Origin: Sterolibacterium sp052034445
GTDB lineage: Bacteria > Pseudomonadota > Gammaproteobacteria > Burkholderiales > Rhodocyclaceae
Assembly (NCBI GenBank): GCA_052034445.1
Contig: JBPOIN010000086.1
Location: forward strand, 1 to 20,359
Length of the DNA stretch: 20,359 nt
Reading direction: 5' to 3'
Shown here: positions 1 to 7,253 of the stretch, piece by piece
How positions within the stretch are numbered: position 1 is the stretch's first letter
Layout of the letters: every line of letters begins with the position of its first letter
The notes under the pieces: generated by a model
What the model was told of the DNA's origin: nothing
What the model saw: only the letters and a program-made list of their open reading frames with translations
Database searches by the model: none
Made by a program: the position numbers and the translations under genes

Positions 1-1
1 G

Positions 2-469
2 CTGGTGCTGCTCGGCGTGACGCGCGGCGAGGTGATCGGCGTCGATACCGAGAACACCGTCGAACGCGCTGCGCCGCTGGAACTCGCACCGCGCTATTTC
101 TCGTCGCACGAGGCCGGCGAAATGTACGACCTGCCAGCGGAGCAACAAGCCGGGCGTTTCTTCGATTACTGGACGCTCAAGGAGTCCTACATCAAGGCGC
201 GCGGCATGGGATTGTCGATTCCACTCGACCAGTTCAGCTTCGATTTTTCCGCCCCGCGCGGCATCGGGATCAGCTTTCACGCACCGCTGCAGGACGATCC
301 GCTGGTCTGGCGCTTCTGGCAATTCCGCCCCTCGCCAGACCATCTGGCTGCGCTCTGCGTGCGGCGCCCGGCGGCAAGGGCACAGCAGATCGTCATGCGC
401 CGGGGCATCCCGCTGGTCAGCGAAGCGCCTTTCGATTGCCCGCCGTTCCGCGCCACCGCGCAAGCATGA
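2..469 (+). CDS. 4'-phosphopantetheinyl transferase, Sfp type (5' truncated by the window)
   Basis: The reading frame is open from the left edge (frame of position 2), so the true start lies upstream. The visible 155 codons carry the two magnesium/CoA-binding signatures of the Sfp/AcpT superfamily: GVDTE at 38-52 and a WTLKES block at 170-187, followed by a K-x-x-G-x-G-L-like stretch. Enzymes of this family move the phosphopantetheine arm of CoA onto a serine of carrier domains in the cytoplasm, activating fatty acid, polyketide or nonribosomal peptide synthases. The next gene, 96 bases on, is an exporter of the cyclic-peptide family, so activation of a nonribosomal peptide synthetase encoded to the left is the likeliest job; that is inference. 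The N-terminal part of the protein is missing. The family call is secure, the carrier substrate is not. Confidence 0.88.
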   Translation: MVLLGVTRGEVIGVDTENTVERAAPLELAPRYFSSHEAGEMYDLPAEQQAGRFFDYWTLKESYIKARGMGLSIPLDQFSFDFSAPRGIGISFHAPLQDDPLVWRFWQFRPSPDHLAALCVRRPAARAQQIVMRRGIPLVSEAPFDCPPFRATAQA

Positions 470-493
470 AGTAGCGCACCGCGGAACATCTGC

Positions 494-514
494 GGCGCAT
501 GTTATAAATGCGCC
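494..514. promoter_or_regulatory. Inverted repeat around a TATAAA box upstream of the ABC exporter
   Basis: A perfect 7-base inverted repeat, GGCGCAT (494-500) and ATGCGCC (508-514), encloses GTTATAA, so that a TATAAA hexamer (503-508) lies at its centre. It sits about 50 bases before the exporter start. It could be an operator over a -10 element or simply a small hairpin. No convincing -35 was found 16-19 bases upstream. Confidence 0.3.
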
Positions 515-565
515 TGCGCAATTTTCACCCCCGCCCCTGAAATGCCGGGCGCACAGGAACTGCAG

Positions 566-2191
566 ATGAATCTACTCTCCTACCTTTACCGCCAATCCTC
601 GCCCTTGCTGCTGCTGGCCAGCCTGCTCGGCATCGTCGGCGGTCTCAGCGGCGCGGCGCTGGTGGCCGTGATCAGCAAGGGCATCACGGGCGATCCGAGC
701 CAGCTGACGCTGCTGGCCGGGGCGTTTTTCGGCCTCTGTCTGCTGCATGTGGTCGCCAAGACGAGTTCGGAAATCGCCTTGCTCCGGCTGACCCAGGATG
801 CGATTCTCAACCTGCGCATCGAACTAAGCCGCAAGCTGCTCGCCACGCCGCAGAAACGCCTCCAGGAACTTGGCAAACCGGGCCTGCTGGCGATCCTGAC
901 CAAGGATATCGACAGTTTCACGCTGGCCTTCCAGTGGCTGCCGGTCGCTTTCGGCAATGTGATCATCATCTGCGCCTGCTTCGCCTATCTGGCCTGGCTG
1001 TCCTGGCAACTGTTCATCATGTTGCTGATTTTCCTGCTGGTCGGCCTGTTCAGCTTCCATTTTGCCGAACGCCGTCCGCTGGAACAGCTCAACCAGGTGC
1101 GCGAGCAGATCGACACGCTGTATCTGCATTTCCGCGACCTCATCGAGGGCAGCAAGGAGCTGCAGCTGAACCGCCAGCGCGGTGTACTGTTCGTCGAACG
1201 CGTGATCGGCGGCGAAGCCCGGGGCTTCCGCGCATCCTTCGTGCATAGCCTGACGGGTTACAGCTGGGTGCTGAACCTCGGCATGATCCTGTTCTACCTC
1301 GTGATCGGCCTGCTGCTGTTCGTCACGCCACTGTGGCTGCCGCAGCCCATCGAGAAGCTCACGGCGGCCACACTCACACTGCTGTATCTGATCCGGCCGA
1401 TCAGCGATATCGTCGTCGCGCTGCCGGCCTTGCGCCAGGCCGGCATCGCGCTCGAAAAGATCCAGCAGCTCGACCGCGACCTCGGCCCCGGCGAACTCCG
1501 GCAACTGCCGACCAGCGATCCTTTCGCCGTCGGCAGCCATACCTGGTCGCTCGAATTGTGCGGCATCAGCCATCACTATCCGGGCAGCAGCGACGACAGC
1601 CAGTTCATGTTTGGCCCGCTCGATCTGGACATCCGCCAGGGTGAGATCCTCTACATCATCGGCGGCAACGGCAGCGGCAAAACCACGCTGGCGATGTTGA
1701 TCCTCGGCCTGTTCGCACCCGAGACCGGCAGCATCAAACTGAATGGGGTCGCCGTCGAACCCGCCAACATCGACTGCTATCGGCAGCATTTCTCGGCGGT
1801 CTTCGCCGATTTCCACCTGTTCGAACAACTGCTCGACAGCGACCAGCCGACCCTGACCGAACGCGCCAGCCACTATGTCAAGGTGCTGGGCATGGAACAC
1901 AAGGTCAAGATCGTCGATGGCAAATTCTCGACCATCAACCTGTCGACCGGCCAGCGCAAGCGTCTGGCGCTGGTTTCGGCCTATCTCGAAGACCGGCCGA
2001 TTTATCTGTTCGACGAATGGGCCGCCGACCAGGACCCGCTGTTCAAGCGCGTTTTCTACACCGAACTGCTGCCCGAGCTCAAGGCGCGCGGCAAGACCGT
2101 GCTCATCATCACGCACGACGACGCCTACTTCTCACATGCGGACCGCATCATCAAGCTTGAGGACGGACATCTGAAGCCAATCAGCGCTTGA
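566..2191 (+). CDS. Cyclic peptide/siderophore export ABC transporter (PvdE/SyrD-like, fused permease and ATPase)
   Basis: A 541-residue half-transporter with about six membrane segments in residues 1-320 and one ATPase domain after about residue 330. The ATPase has Walker A GGNGSGKTT (366-374), signature LSTGQ (459-463), Walker B IYLFDE with D483 and E484, and switch His517. The stretch DEWAADQDP after Walker B and the overall length are typical of the cyclic-peptide transporter family (PvdE of pyoverdine, SyrD of syringomycin), which pumps peptide products or precursors across the inner membrane. An ATG at 542 is also in frame, but only the ATG at 566 has a Shine-Dalgarno (AGGA, 555-558) at the right distance, so 566 is chosen. 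The phosphopantetheinyl transferase just upstream fits a nonribosomal peptide locus. The substrate is unknown. Confidence 0.9.
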   Translation: MNLLSYLYRQSSPLLLLASLLGIVGGLSGAALVAVISKGITGDPSQLTLLAGAFFGLCLLHVVAKTSSEIALLRLTQDAILNLRIELSRKLLATPQKRLQELGKPGLLAILTKDIDSFTLAFQWLPVAFGNVIIICACFAYLAWLSWQLFIMLLIFLLVGLFSFHFAERRPLEQLNQVREQIDTLYLHFRDLIEGSKELQLNRQRGVLFVERVIGGEARGFRASFVHSLTGYSWVLNLGMILFYLVIGLLLFVTPLWLPQPIEKLTAATLTLLYLIRPISDIVVALPALRQAGIALEKIQQLDRDLGPGELRQLPTSDPFAVGSHTWSLELCGISHHYPGSSDDSQFMFGPLDLDIRQGEILYIIGGNGSGKTTLAMLILGLFAPETGSIKLNGVAVEPANIDCYRQHFSAVFADFHLFEQLLDSDQPTLTERASHYVKVLGMEHKVKIVDGKFSTINLSTGQRKRLALVSAYLEDRPIYLFDEWAADQDPLFKRVFYTELLPELKARGKTVLIITHDDAYFSHADRIIKLEDGHLKPISA

Positions 2192-2213
2192 GGTGAAAGG
2201 GAAAGGCGCGCCG

Positions 2214-2232
2214 GGGACGCTGACCGCGTCCC
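2214..2232. terminator. GC-rich hairpin after the exporter gene
   Basis: GGGACGC (2214-2220) and GCGTCCC (2226-2232) form a perfect 7-bp stem with a 5-base loop, starting 22 bases after the exporter stop codon. No U-tract follows, so this may only slow transcription or protect the mRNA end. The strong hairpin at 2292-2325 is the better terminator. Confidence 0.3.
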
Positions 2233-2291
2233 GCGCCCATTCATGAAAGAGGGGTGGGGGGAGAGGACCAGTATTCAGTGGCCGGAATTGA

Positions 2292-2325
2292 AAAACCCCG
2301 CCGGGCTTGCGCCGGGCGGGGTTTT
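2292..2325. terminator. Bidirectional rho-independent terminator between exporter gene and tRNA-Thr
   Basis: A4-CCCCGCC pairs with GGCGGGG-T4. One G-G mismatch (2303/2314) is followed by three more pairs around a TTGC loop (2307-2310), giving 14 base pairs. On the minus strand it lies 8 bases past the CCA end of tRNA-Thr and is followed by a run of five T. On the plus strand it is followed by T4-GA-T4. It can therefore end both converging transcripts. Confidence 0.85.
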
Positions 2326-2333
2326 GATTTTGG

Positions 2334-2409
2334 TGGTGCCGGAGAAGAGAGTCGAACTCCCGACCTTCGCATTACGAATGCGCTGCTCTACCAACTGAGC
2401 TACACCGGC
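2334..2409 (-). tRNA. tRNA-Thr, anticodon CGT
   Basis: Read on the minus strand, the 76 bases fold as a full tRNA with an encoded CCA end (2334-2336) and discriminator A. The D-arm sequence is standard. The anticodon loop is TTCGTAA with anticodon CGT, which reads the threonine codon ACG. The T loop is TTCGACT. The body closely resembles E. coli thrW as recalled. The acceptor stem has a T-T mismatch at pair 6-67; the remaining pairs are sound. Its own promoter lies at 2428-2457 and a terminator follows the gene, so it is a single-gene unit. The gene pointing at its 3' side is the peptide exporter. Confidence 0.95.
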
Positions 2410-2427
2410 GCCGAAAAACAAGCCGGC

Positions 2428-2457
2428 ATTATAAGGGATTCCGGCACCGACGCACAA
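2428..2457 (-). promoter_or_regulatory. Sigma-70 promoter of tRNA-Thr
   Basis: On the minus strand TTGTGC (2452-2457) and a perfect TATAAT (2428-2433) are separated by 18 bases, and the -10 ends 18 bases before the mature tRNA 5' end. The position and the consensus -10 fit a strong stable-RNA promoter. Confidence 0.75.
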
Positions 2458-2632
2458 TCGCCGACAAAAAAATTCATGAGTGCCCATCCCGCACGCTCAT
2501 GGCGCCGAGCAAATTGAACCTCCAGCGCAACCTCCCGCAGATCCTGCTGCAAAAAGCCATGGAATTCATATACCATGAGTTCTGAAGTTTCAAAGCCTCG
2601 CGACATGCGAAAAGGATACGACAAGCCGCGAC

Positions 2633-2658
2633 CAGCCCGGCTTTACAGGCCAGGGCTG
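2633..2658 (+). promoter_or_regulatory. Hairpin in the leader of the response regulator gene
   Basis: CAGCCCGGC (2633-2641) pairs with GCC-A-GGGCTG (2649-2658): nine base pairs with one bulged A and a 7-base loop. It ends about 45 bases before the start codon. It has no U-tract, so it is not a clear terminator. A role in mRNA stability or attenuation is only a guess. No convincing -35/-10 pair was found in 2410-2630. Confidence 0.25.
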
Positions 2659-2703
2659 ACCCAAAGCACCAGCGCCATTCGATTTGTTCTGGAGGGATCT
2701 GTA

Positions 2704-3840
2704 ATGATGTGCGACAAACCCATCGTTCTGGTCGTCGATGACGACACCTTTATGTGCCAGATGACCGAGGAAGTACTTGGCGGCAACTACCAGGTCGTCA
2801 GCGTCGATAGCGGCGAAAACTGCTTGATGGCGGCGCGTGCCGATCAACCACGGGTCATCCTGCTTGATGTCGCCATGCCGGGCATGGATGGTTACGAAAC
2901 CTGCCGCCGTCTCAAGGAAATCGATGAAACGGCGGAGATTCCGGTGATTTTCGTTTCTGCTCATGATCGCATCGAGGATCGCATCAAGGGTTACGAAGCT
3001 GGAGCCGAGGATTATGTCGTCAAACCATCCGACCCGCAGGAACTCGAAGCCAAGATCACCAATTTGCTCAAACAGAAAACCGAGCGCGCCAATCTCCAGC
3101 AGATGGCCAGTCTGGCCAGCAGCACGGCCATGACGGCCATGACGAATCTCGGCGAGATGGGCGCCGTAATCGAGTCCTTGCGCAATTTCAACGCCTGCCT
3201 GACATTCCCGTCACTTGCCGATGCGGTACTGGCCGGCTTGGGCCTATTCGGCCTGCAGGGCGTCGTGCAGTTGCGCGGCGCCGAGCAGACGCTGGTACGC
3301 AACCATCAGGGCCCTGCGAGTCCGCTCGAAATCTCGATCATTCAGCATATGTCGAGCATGGAGCGGATCATGCAATTCAAGTCGCGCCTGTCGATCACCT
3401 ACCCTCACTGCACCCTGCTGATCCCCAACATGCCGCTCGACGACCCCGACCGTTGCGGCCGCCTGCGCGATCATCTGGCGATGCTCGTCGAAGCCGCCGA
3501 GGTACGCGCCGTGGCGCTCTTGGTCGAACATGAGTCGCGCCAGCGTGGCAGGGCCATTGAGTGTGCCATCAGCGGCATCAGCGCGACGCTCGCTGAGTTC
3601 GATGCCGCCCAGCGCCAGAGCCGTGCGGCGACCAATCAGGCCATCATCCGTATGACGGACAAGATGAACAACGTGCTGTTCAGCGCCGCGCTGAGCGAGC
3701 TCCAGGACCAGGAAATTTCCGATGCACTCAAGGAAGGCGTCGCTCACATCATCGTCGCGCAGTCGGGCGAGATCAGACTCCAGGAACGGCTGACAAACAT
3801 TATTCACGACATCGAGACTCTCACGCCCACCAATTCCTGA
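2704..3840 (+). CDS. Response regulator: receiver domain plus unassigned C-terminal output region
   Basis: A 378-residue protein. Residues 5-120 are a CheY-like receiver with acidic pocket D12/D13, phospho-acceptor D55 (in VILLDVAMPGMDG), S85 at the switch position and K107. After a helical linker (115-160), residues 165-275 look like an alpha/beta, possibly GAF-like fold, and 280-375 are mostly helical. No DNA-binding, GGDEF, EAL, HD-GYP, CheB or PP2C motif is visible, so the output is unknown. The frame is open from 2575, but the GGAGGG at 2691-2696 sits 7 bases before the ATG at 2704, which sets the start; a second ATG follows at once. The gene is 63 bases before a hybrid histidine kinase on the same strand, which is its likely partner by position. 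The receiver is certain; the rest is described only by appearance. Confidence 0.88.
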   Translation: MMCDKPIVLVVDDDTFMCQMTEEVLGGNYQVVSVDSGENCLMAARADQPRVILLDVAMPGMDGYETCRRLKEIDETAEIPVIFVSAHDRIEDRIKGYEAGAEDYVVKPSDPQELEAKITNLLKQKTERANLQQMASLASSTAMTAMTNLGEMGAVIESLRNFNACLTFPSLADAVLAGLGLFGLQGVVQLRGAEQTLVRNHQGPASPLEISIIQHMSSMERIMQFKSRLSITYPHCTLLIPNMPLDDPDRCGRLRDHLAMLVEAAEVRAVALLVEHESRQRGRAIECAISGISATLAEFDAAQRQSRAATNQAIIRMTDKMNNVLFSAALSELQDQEISDALKEGVAHIIVAQSGEIRLQERLTNIIHDIETLTPTNS

Positions 3841-3861
3841 TACGCATCCAGACTCATACAC

Positions 3862-3879
3862 GGGCAGACGCCACTGCCC
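3862..3879 (+). promoter_or_regulatory. Small hairpin between response regulator and hybrid kinase
   Basis: GGGCAG (3862-3867) and CTGCCC (3874-3879) form a perfect 6-bp stem with loop ACGCCA in the 63-base gap. There is no U-tract. It could modulate read-through into the kinase or mean nothing; the evidence is only the pairing and the position. Confidence 0.2.
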
Positions 3880-3903
3880 CGAACGACTCAACCGGTGCCC
3901 CCC

Positions 3904-6798
3904 ATGAATATCCATCCAAGCTACGTCGGCTCGATCCGCAACACCGCCTGGCTGCTGTTGTTTTTGGCGCTCACCATGCTGATCACGGCGGTCTCGCCGC
4001 CCTTGCAGCAGATCAAGGGCATCGCAGGCTACACGTCATTGCATTCCCTGCTGGAAATCACCGCCATCGTCATGGCAGCCTGCGTATTCCTGATCGGCTG
4101 GAGCGTTGATGATCACGAGCGTCCGAGCAATTTTCTGTTGCTGGCTTGCCTTTTTCTGGGCACAGCCTTGCTCGACCTGCTGCATATGCTGTCGGTCGCA
4201 GGCATGCCCGAACTCGTTACGCCGGCCAGCGCGGAGAAGGGTATTTTTTTCTGGCTCGCAGCGCGCGCCATGGCGGCTGGTGCGCTGCTGACCGTCGCAC
4301 TGCGCCCTTGGCGCCATGAGGAGGGCCTCGAACATCGTCGCTGGGGGCTTCTGATCAGCGTATTAATACTGGTCGGCGTGGTAACCTGGATTGGTCTCTG
4401 GCATGCCGACTGGGTGCCACAGACTTTCGACCACTCCACCGGCCTGACACGCTTCAAAATCCTCTGCGAATATTCGCTGCTGCTTCTGAACTGCGGCGCC
4501 GCGCTGGCGTTTCGCCAGCAGATGCATCACTTACAGCCCTACGACGTCGCCAATCTGTTTCGCGCGGTCTGCGTGATGGGCATCAGCGAAATTTTTTTCA
4601 CTCTCTATACCGATGTCAATGATTTCAACCTGGTGCTCGGCCATATCTACAAGGTGCTGGGCTATGCGCTGATATTCAAGAGCATCGTGATCGACAGCAT
4701 TCAACGGCCCTATGAACGCATGCGCGACACAGCAGAAGCCTTGCGCATGAGCGAGGAGCGTCTGCGCATTCTGTCCACAGCCGCCGAGCAAAGCCCGCTG
4801 ACAATTGTCATGACAGATCTCGATGGCCGCATCCAGTACACCAATCCGCATTTCACAACCGTCACAGGCTATGCACAAAATGAAGCACTGGGAAAAAACC
4901 CGCGCCTGCTGCAATCGGGTCAGACCGCCCCTGAAACCTATGTCAGGCTCTGGGAATCGATCACACATGGTGAAGTCTGGTGCGGCGAGATTCTAAATCG
5001 CAAAAAGAACGGCGATCTATATTGGGAGGAGGCGCATATCGCCCCTGTAAAAAACGAGCAGGGAGTCTGCACGCACTATGTCGCGATCAAACTCGACATC
5101 ACACACCGCAAGCAGAACGAAGCCGATTTGCGCGAACTCAACGAACGCCTTGAAGCGCGCGTCGAAGCGCGTACGCGAGAACTCGAACAGGCCATGCATC
5201 TTGCCAGAGCAGCAAGCCAAGCCAAGAGCGATTTCCTGGCGAACATGAGCCACGAAATCCGCACGCCGTTGAATGCCATCATCGGCATGACGCAACTGAC
5301 CCTCAGGACGTCCCTGACGCCCAAGCAACAGGACTACCTCGACAAGATCGAGCGCTCGGGAGAACACCTGCTCGATCTCATCAACACGATTCTCGACTTC
5401 TCGAAGATCGAGGCCGGCAAGCTCGAACTCGAAACCGTCGATTTCGACCTGACCAGAACCATCGACGAAATCCGCCACCTCATGCTTGCCAAGACAGGCG
5501 AGAATGGATTGGAATTCGCGCTTGACCTCGATGCGCAGATGCCGCGCTTCGTGCGCGGCGATCCGTTGCGCTTGCGCCAGATTCTGCTCAACTACATGAG
5601 CAACGCGATCAAATTCACTGAGCACGGCAGAATCGTTCTACGCACCCGGCTATTGAGCATCGAGGAGCCGCAGTGCCTGTTGCTATTCGAAGTAGAGGAT
5701 AGCGGTATCGGCGTCGCCCCCACCGCACAGGCCCGGCTGTTCGAGTCCTTCGAGCAGGCCGACAGTTCGACGAGCCGCAAATTTGGCGGCACGGGTCTGG
5801 GCTTGGCGATCAGCCGACAATTGGCCTGCCTCATGGGCGGCGAGGTTGGCGTAACAAGCAGTGTAGGCCAGGGCAGCACCTTCTGGTTCACAGCGCGACT
5901 GGAACTCGGCCAGGAGCCCCGGAATGAAAACATCTGCCGCACAGACTCCCGACAGAAAACGCCCGAAATGCGCAGCATCCCGCCGGGTACACGCATCCTG
6001 CTGGCCGAAGACAACCCCTTCAATCAGCAGGTCGCCAGTGAGTTTCTTGCCCAGTTCGACATCGCCACGACAATTGCCAACAATGGCCGCGAAGCCCTCG
6101 AATGGCTTGCCCACGAGCGCTTCGACGCCGTACTCATGGACATGCAGATGCCCGAAATGGACGGCCTCGAAGCGACACGCCGCATTCGCGCCACCCCTGA
6201 GTTCGCAGAACTCTGCATTATCGCGATGACCGCCAACGCCCGCCGGGAGGATCGAGATGCCTGTCTGGCTGCCGGCATGAATGACTTCCTCACCAAACCC
6301 CTGCGTCTTGAAGCACTACACAGCACACTCCTGCAGTGGCTGGGTCACCAGGACGCTACCGCTGCAACAGTAGCGCAGGCTGCCGTTACTGCCACAACGG
6401 CGGTCGCCCTCCCTCTTCCCAGCTCCGCCGCAGATCTTGGCGGTGATCCGGCAATCATCGACCTGAGCGTGCTCGGCAACATGCTGCGCCACAATCCATC
6501 CAGAATCGGCAGCATCGCTTGGAAATTCGTCGACACGACCCGACAAGGACTTGGCGAAATCGAGTTTGCGTTGCAGCACAAGGAGTACGCCACACTAACC
6601 GCACTCGGTCACCGCATGAAATCGCCGGCACGCAGCGTCGGCGCGCTGGGTCTGGCAAAACTGGCCGAGCAACTCGAAGCCTGCAAAACCCAAGACTCAG
6701 TGGGAACTGCACAAGAAATTCTCGTGCAAATGCATGCCCTGTTGGCAAAAATCGAACATCAGATCAACCGCAAACTCGGCAATCATCAGGTAGATTAA
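3904..6798 (+). CDS. MASE3-PAS hybrid sensor histidine kinase with receiver and Hpt domains
   Basis: A 964-residue membrane kinase. Residues 15-265 hold about seven membrane helices of the MASE3 sensor type, ending with the characteristic RPYERM-like exit. A PAS domain follows (about 284-405, close to NifL-type PAS), then a coiled coil and the dimerisation domain with His450 (SHEIRTPLN). The ATPase domain (about 550-665) has the N box NYMSNAIKF, G1 DSGIG and G2 GGTGLGLAIS. A receiver with Asp746 comes next, then a C-terminal Hpt domain with His903 (GHRMKSPA). The full His-Asp-His chain implies phosphotransfer to a separate response regulator, plausibly the one just upstream. The GTG at 3895 is an alternative start; the ATG at 3904 is preferred, although neither has a good ribosome site, which may mean translation depends on the upstream gene. 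The signal sensed is unknown. Confidence 0.92.
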   Translation: MNIHPSYVGSIRNTAWLLLFLALTMLITAVSPPLQQIKGIAGYTSLHSLLEITAIVMAACVFLIGWSVDDHERPSNFLLLACLFLGTALLDLLHMLSVAGMPELVTPASAEKGIFFWLAARAMAAGALLTVALRPWRHEEGLEHRRWGLLISVLILVGVVTWIGLWHADWVPQTFDHSTGLTRFKILCEYSLLLLNCGAALAFRQQMHHLQPYDVANLFRAVCVMGISEIFFTLYTDVNDFNLVLGHIYKVLGYALIFKSIVIDSIQRPYERMRDTAEALRMSEERLRILSTAAEQSPLTIVMTDLDGRIQYTNPHFTTVTGYAQNEALGKNPRLLQSGQTAPETYVRLWESITHGEVWCGEILNRKKNGDLYWEEAHIAPVKNEQGVCTHYVAIKLDITHRKQNEADLRELNERLEARVEARTRELEQAMHLARAASQAKSDFLANMSHEIRTPLNAIIGMTQLTLRTSLTPKQQDYLDKIERSGEHLLDLINTILDFSKIEAGKLELETVDFDLTRTIDEIRHLMLAKTGENGLEFALDLDAQMPRFVRGDPLRLRQILLNYMSNAIKFTEHGRIVLRTRLLSIEEPQCLLLFEVEDSGIGVAPTAQARLFESFEQADSSTSRKFGGTGLGLAISRQLACLMGGEVGVTSSVGQGSTFWFTARLELGQEPRNENICRTDSRQKTPEMRSIPPGTRILLAEDNPFNQQVASEFLAQFDIATTIANNGREALEWLAHERFDAVLMDMQMPEMDGLEATRRIRATPEFAELCIIAMTANARREDRDACLAAGMNDFLTKPLRLEALHSTLLQWLGHQDATAATVAQAAVTATTAVALPLPSSAADLGGDPAIIDLSVLGNMLRHNPSRIGSIAWKFVDTTRQGLGEIEFALQHKEYATLTALGHRMKSPARSVGALGLAKLAEQLEACKTQDSVGTAQEILVQMHALLAKIEHQINRKLGNHQVD

Positions 6799-7253
6799 GA
6801 GCATCCCTTCAGCAGCACGTGTTTGCTCGATCCGATAGTCCATCAGGGACACCCCGGCCGTCTGCAATTGCATGCAGCACGCGGGGGCCTGAATACCTCA
6901 ATTGCTCGCCAGATCTTATCTGTCGATGTGGGCGGTATTTCATTCAGATGGCGGTTGAGAAGGAATCAGCCATAAAAAATAGCAGTAGATCGCACCGAGC
7001 GGCCACGCCTATCCGTCGCAGCACAACATACCTGATGAATAAGAACATTTCCCAGAACCGCCCCCCCCACAACCATCCTCCGTGCAAAGTGCCGGATTAG
7101 TTGCCTTGCTGGCGAGCAAACACCTAAAATGGCGCACAAACATCATCGGTTGCCCAGCAGCCGAGGCTTGTCATGGGGTCTGCAACTATTTAGTACTATT
7201 TCTTTAGTTACATCACGAATTCGACCGCCACCGCCCTCACTGGAGAAGCTTCA
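6799..7253 (+). other. 455-base non-coding interval between kinase and chemoreceptor
   Basis: No gene is recognised here. The interval holds a run of eight C (7061-7068), two weak promoter candidates and an AT-rich stretch with a repeated ACTATTT (7186-7192 and 7195-7201) close to the chemoreceptor. An open frame running in from the end of the kinase (to about 7100) is out of frame with the kinase and lacks any family resemblance. No sigma-28 or sigma-54 consensus was seen. Confidence 0.5.
7101..7130 (+). promoter_or_regulatory. Candidate sigma-70 promoter for the chemoreceptor gene
   Basis: TTGCCT (7101-7106) and TAAAAT (7125-7130) are 18 bases apart, which would give a leader of about 115 bases. 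A second candidate nearer the gene is TTGTCA (7168-7173) with TAGTAC (7191-7196), spacing 17. Neither is decisive, but the long gap makes an independent promoter likely. Confidence 0.35.

Noticed and set aside
542..565. Upstream ATG of the ABC exporter
   Set aside because: No ribosome site precedes it, while AGGA stands seven bases before the ATG at 566.
824..2116. A 430-codon open frame on the minus strand opposite the ABC exporter
   Set aside because: It runs antisense to a gene with complete ABC motifs, is rich in Gln, Glu, Asp and Arg as expected from reversed GC-rich codons, and resembles no family.
2575..2703. In-frame N-terminal extension of the response regulator
   Set aside because: The extra 43 residues precede a normal receiver start, and the good ribosome site lies just before 2704.
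7061..7068. Phase-variable homopolymer
   Set aside because: The run of eight C lies outside any supported gene and is about 190 bases from the next start, so slippage would not change a reading frame.
6519..7100. A 193-codon plus-strand open frame over the end of the kinase and the following gap
   Set aside because: Most of it overlaps the Hpt domain in another frame. Its tail in the gap is low-complexity, has no ribosome site and no family resemblance.
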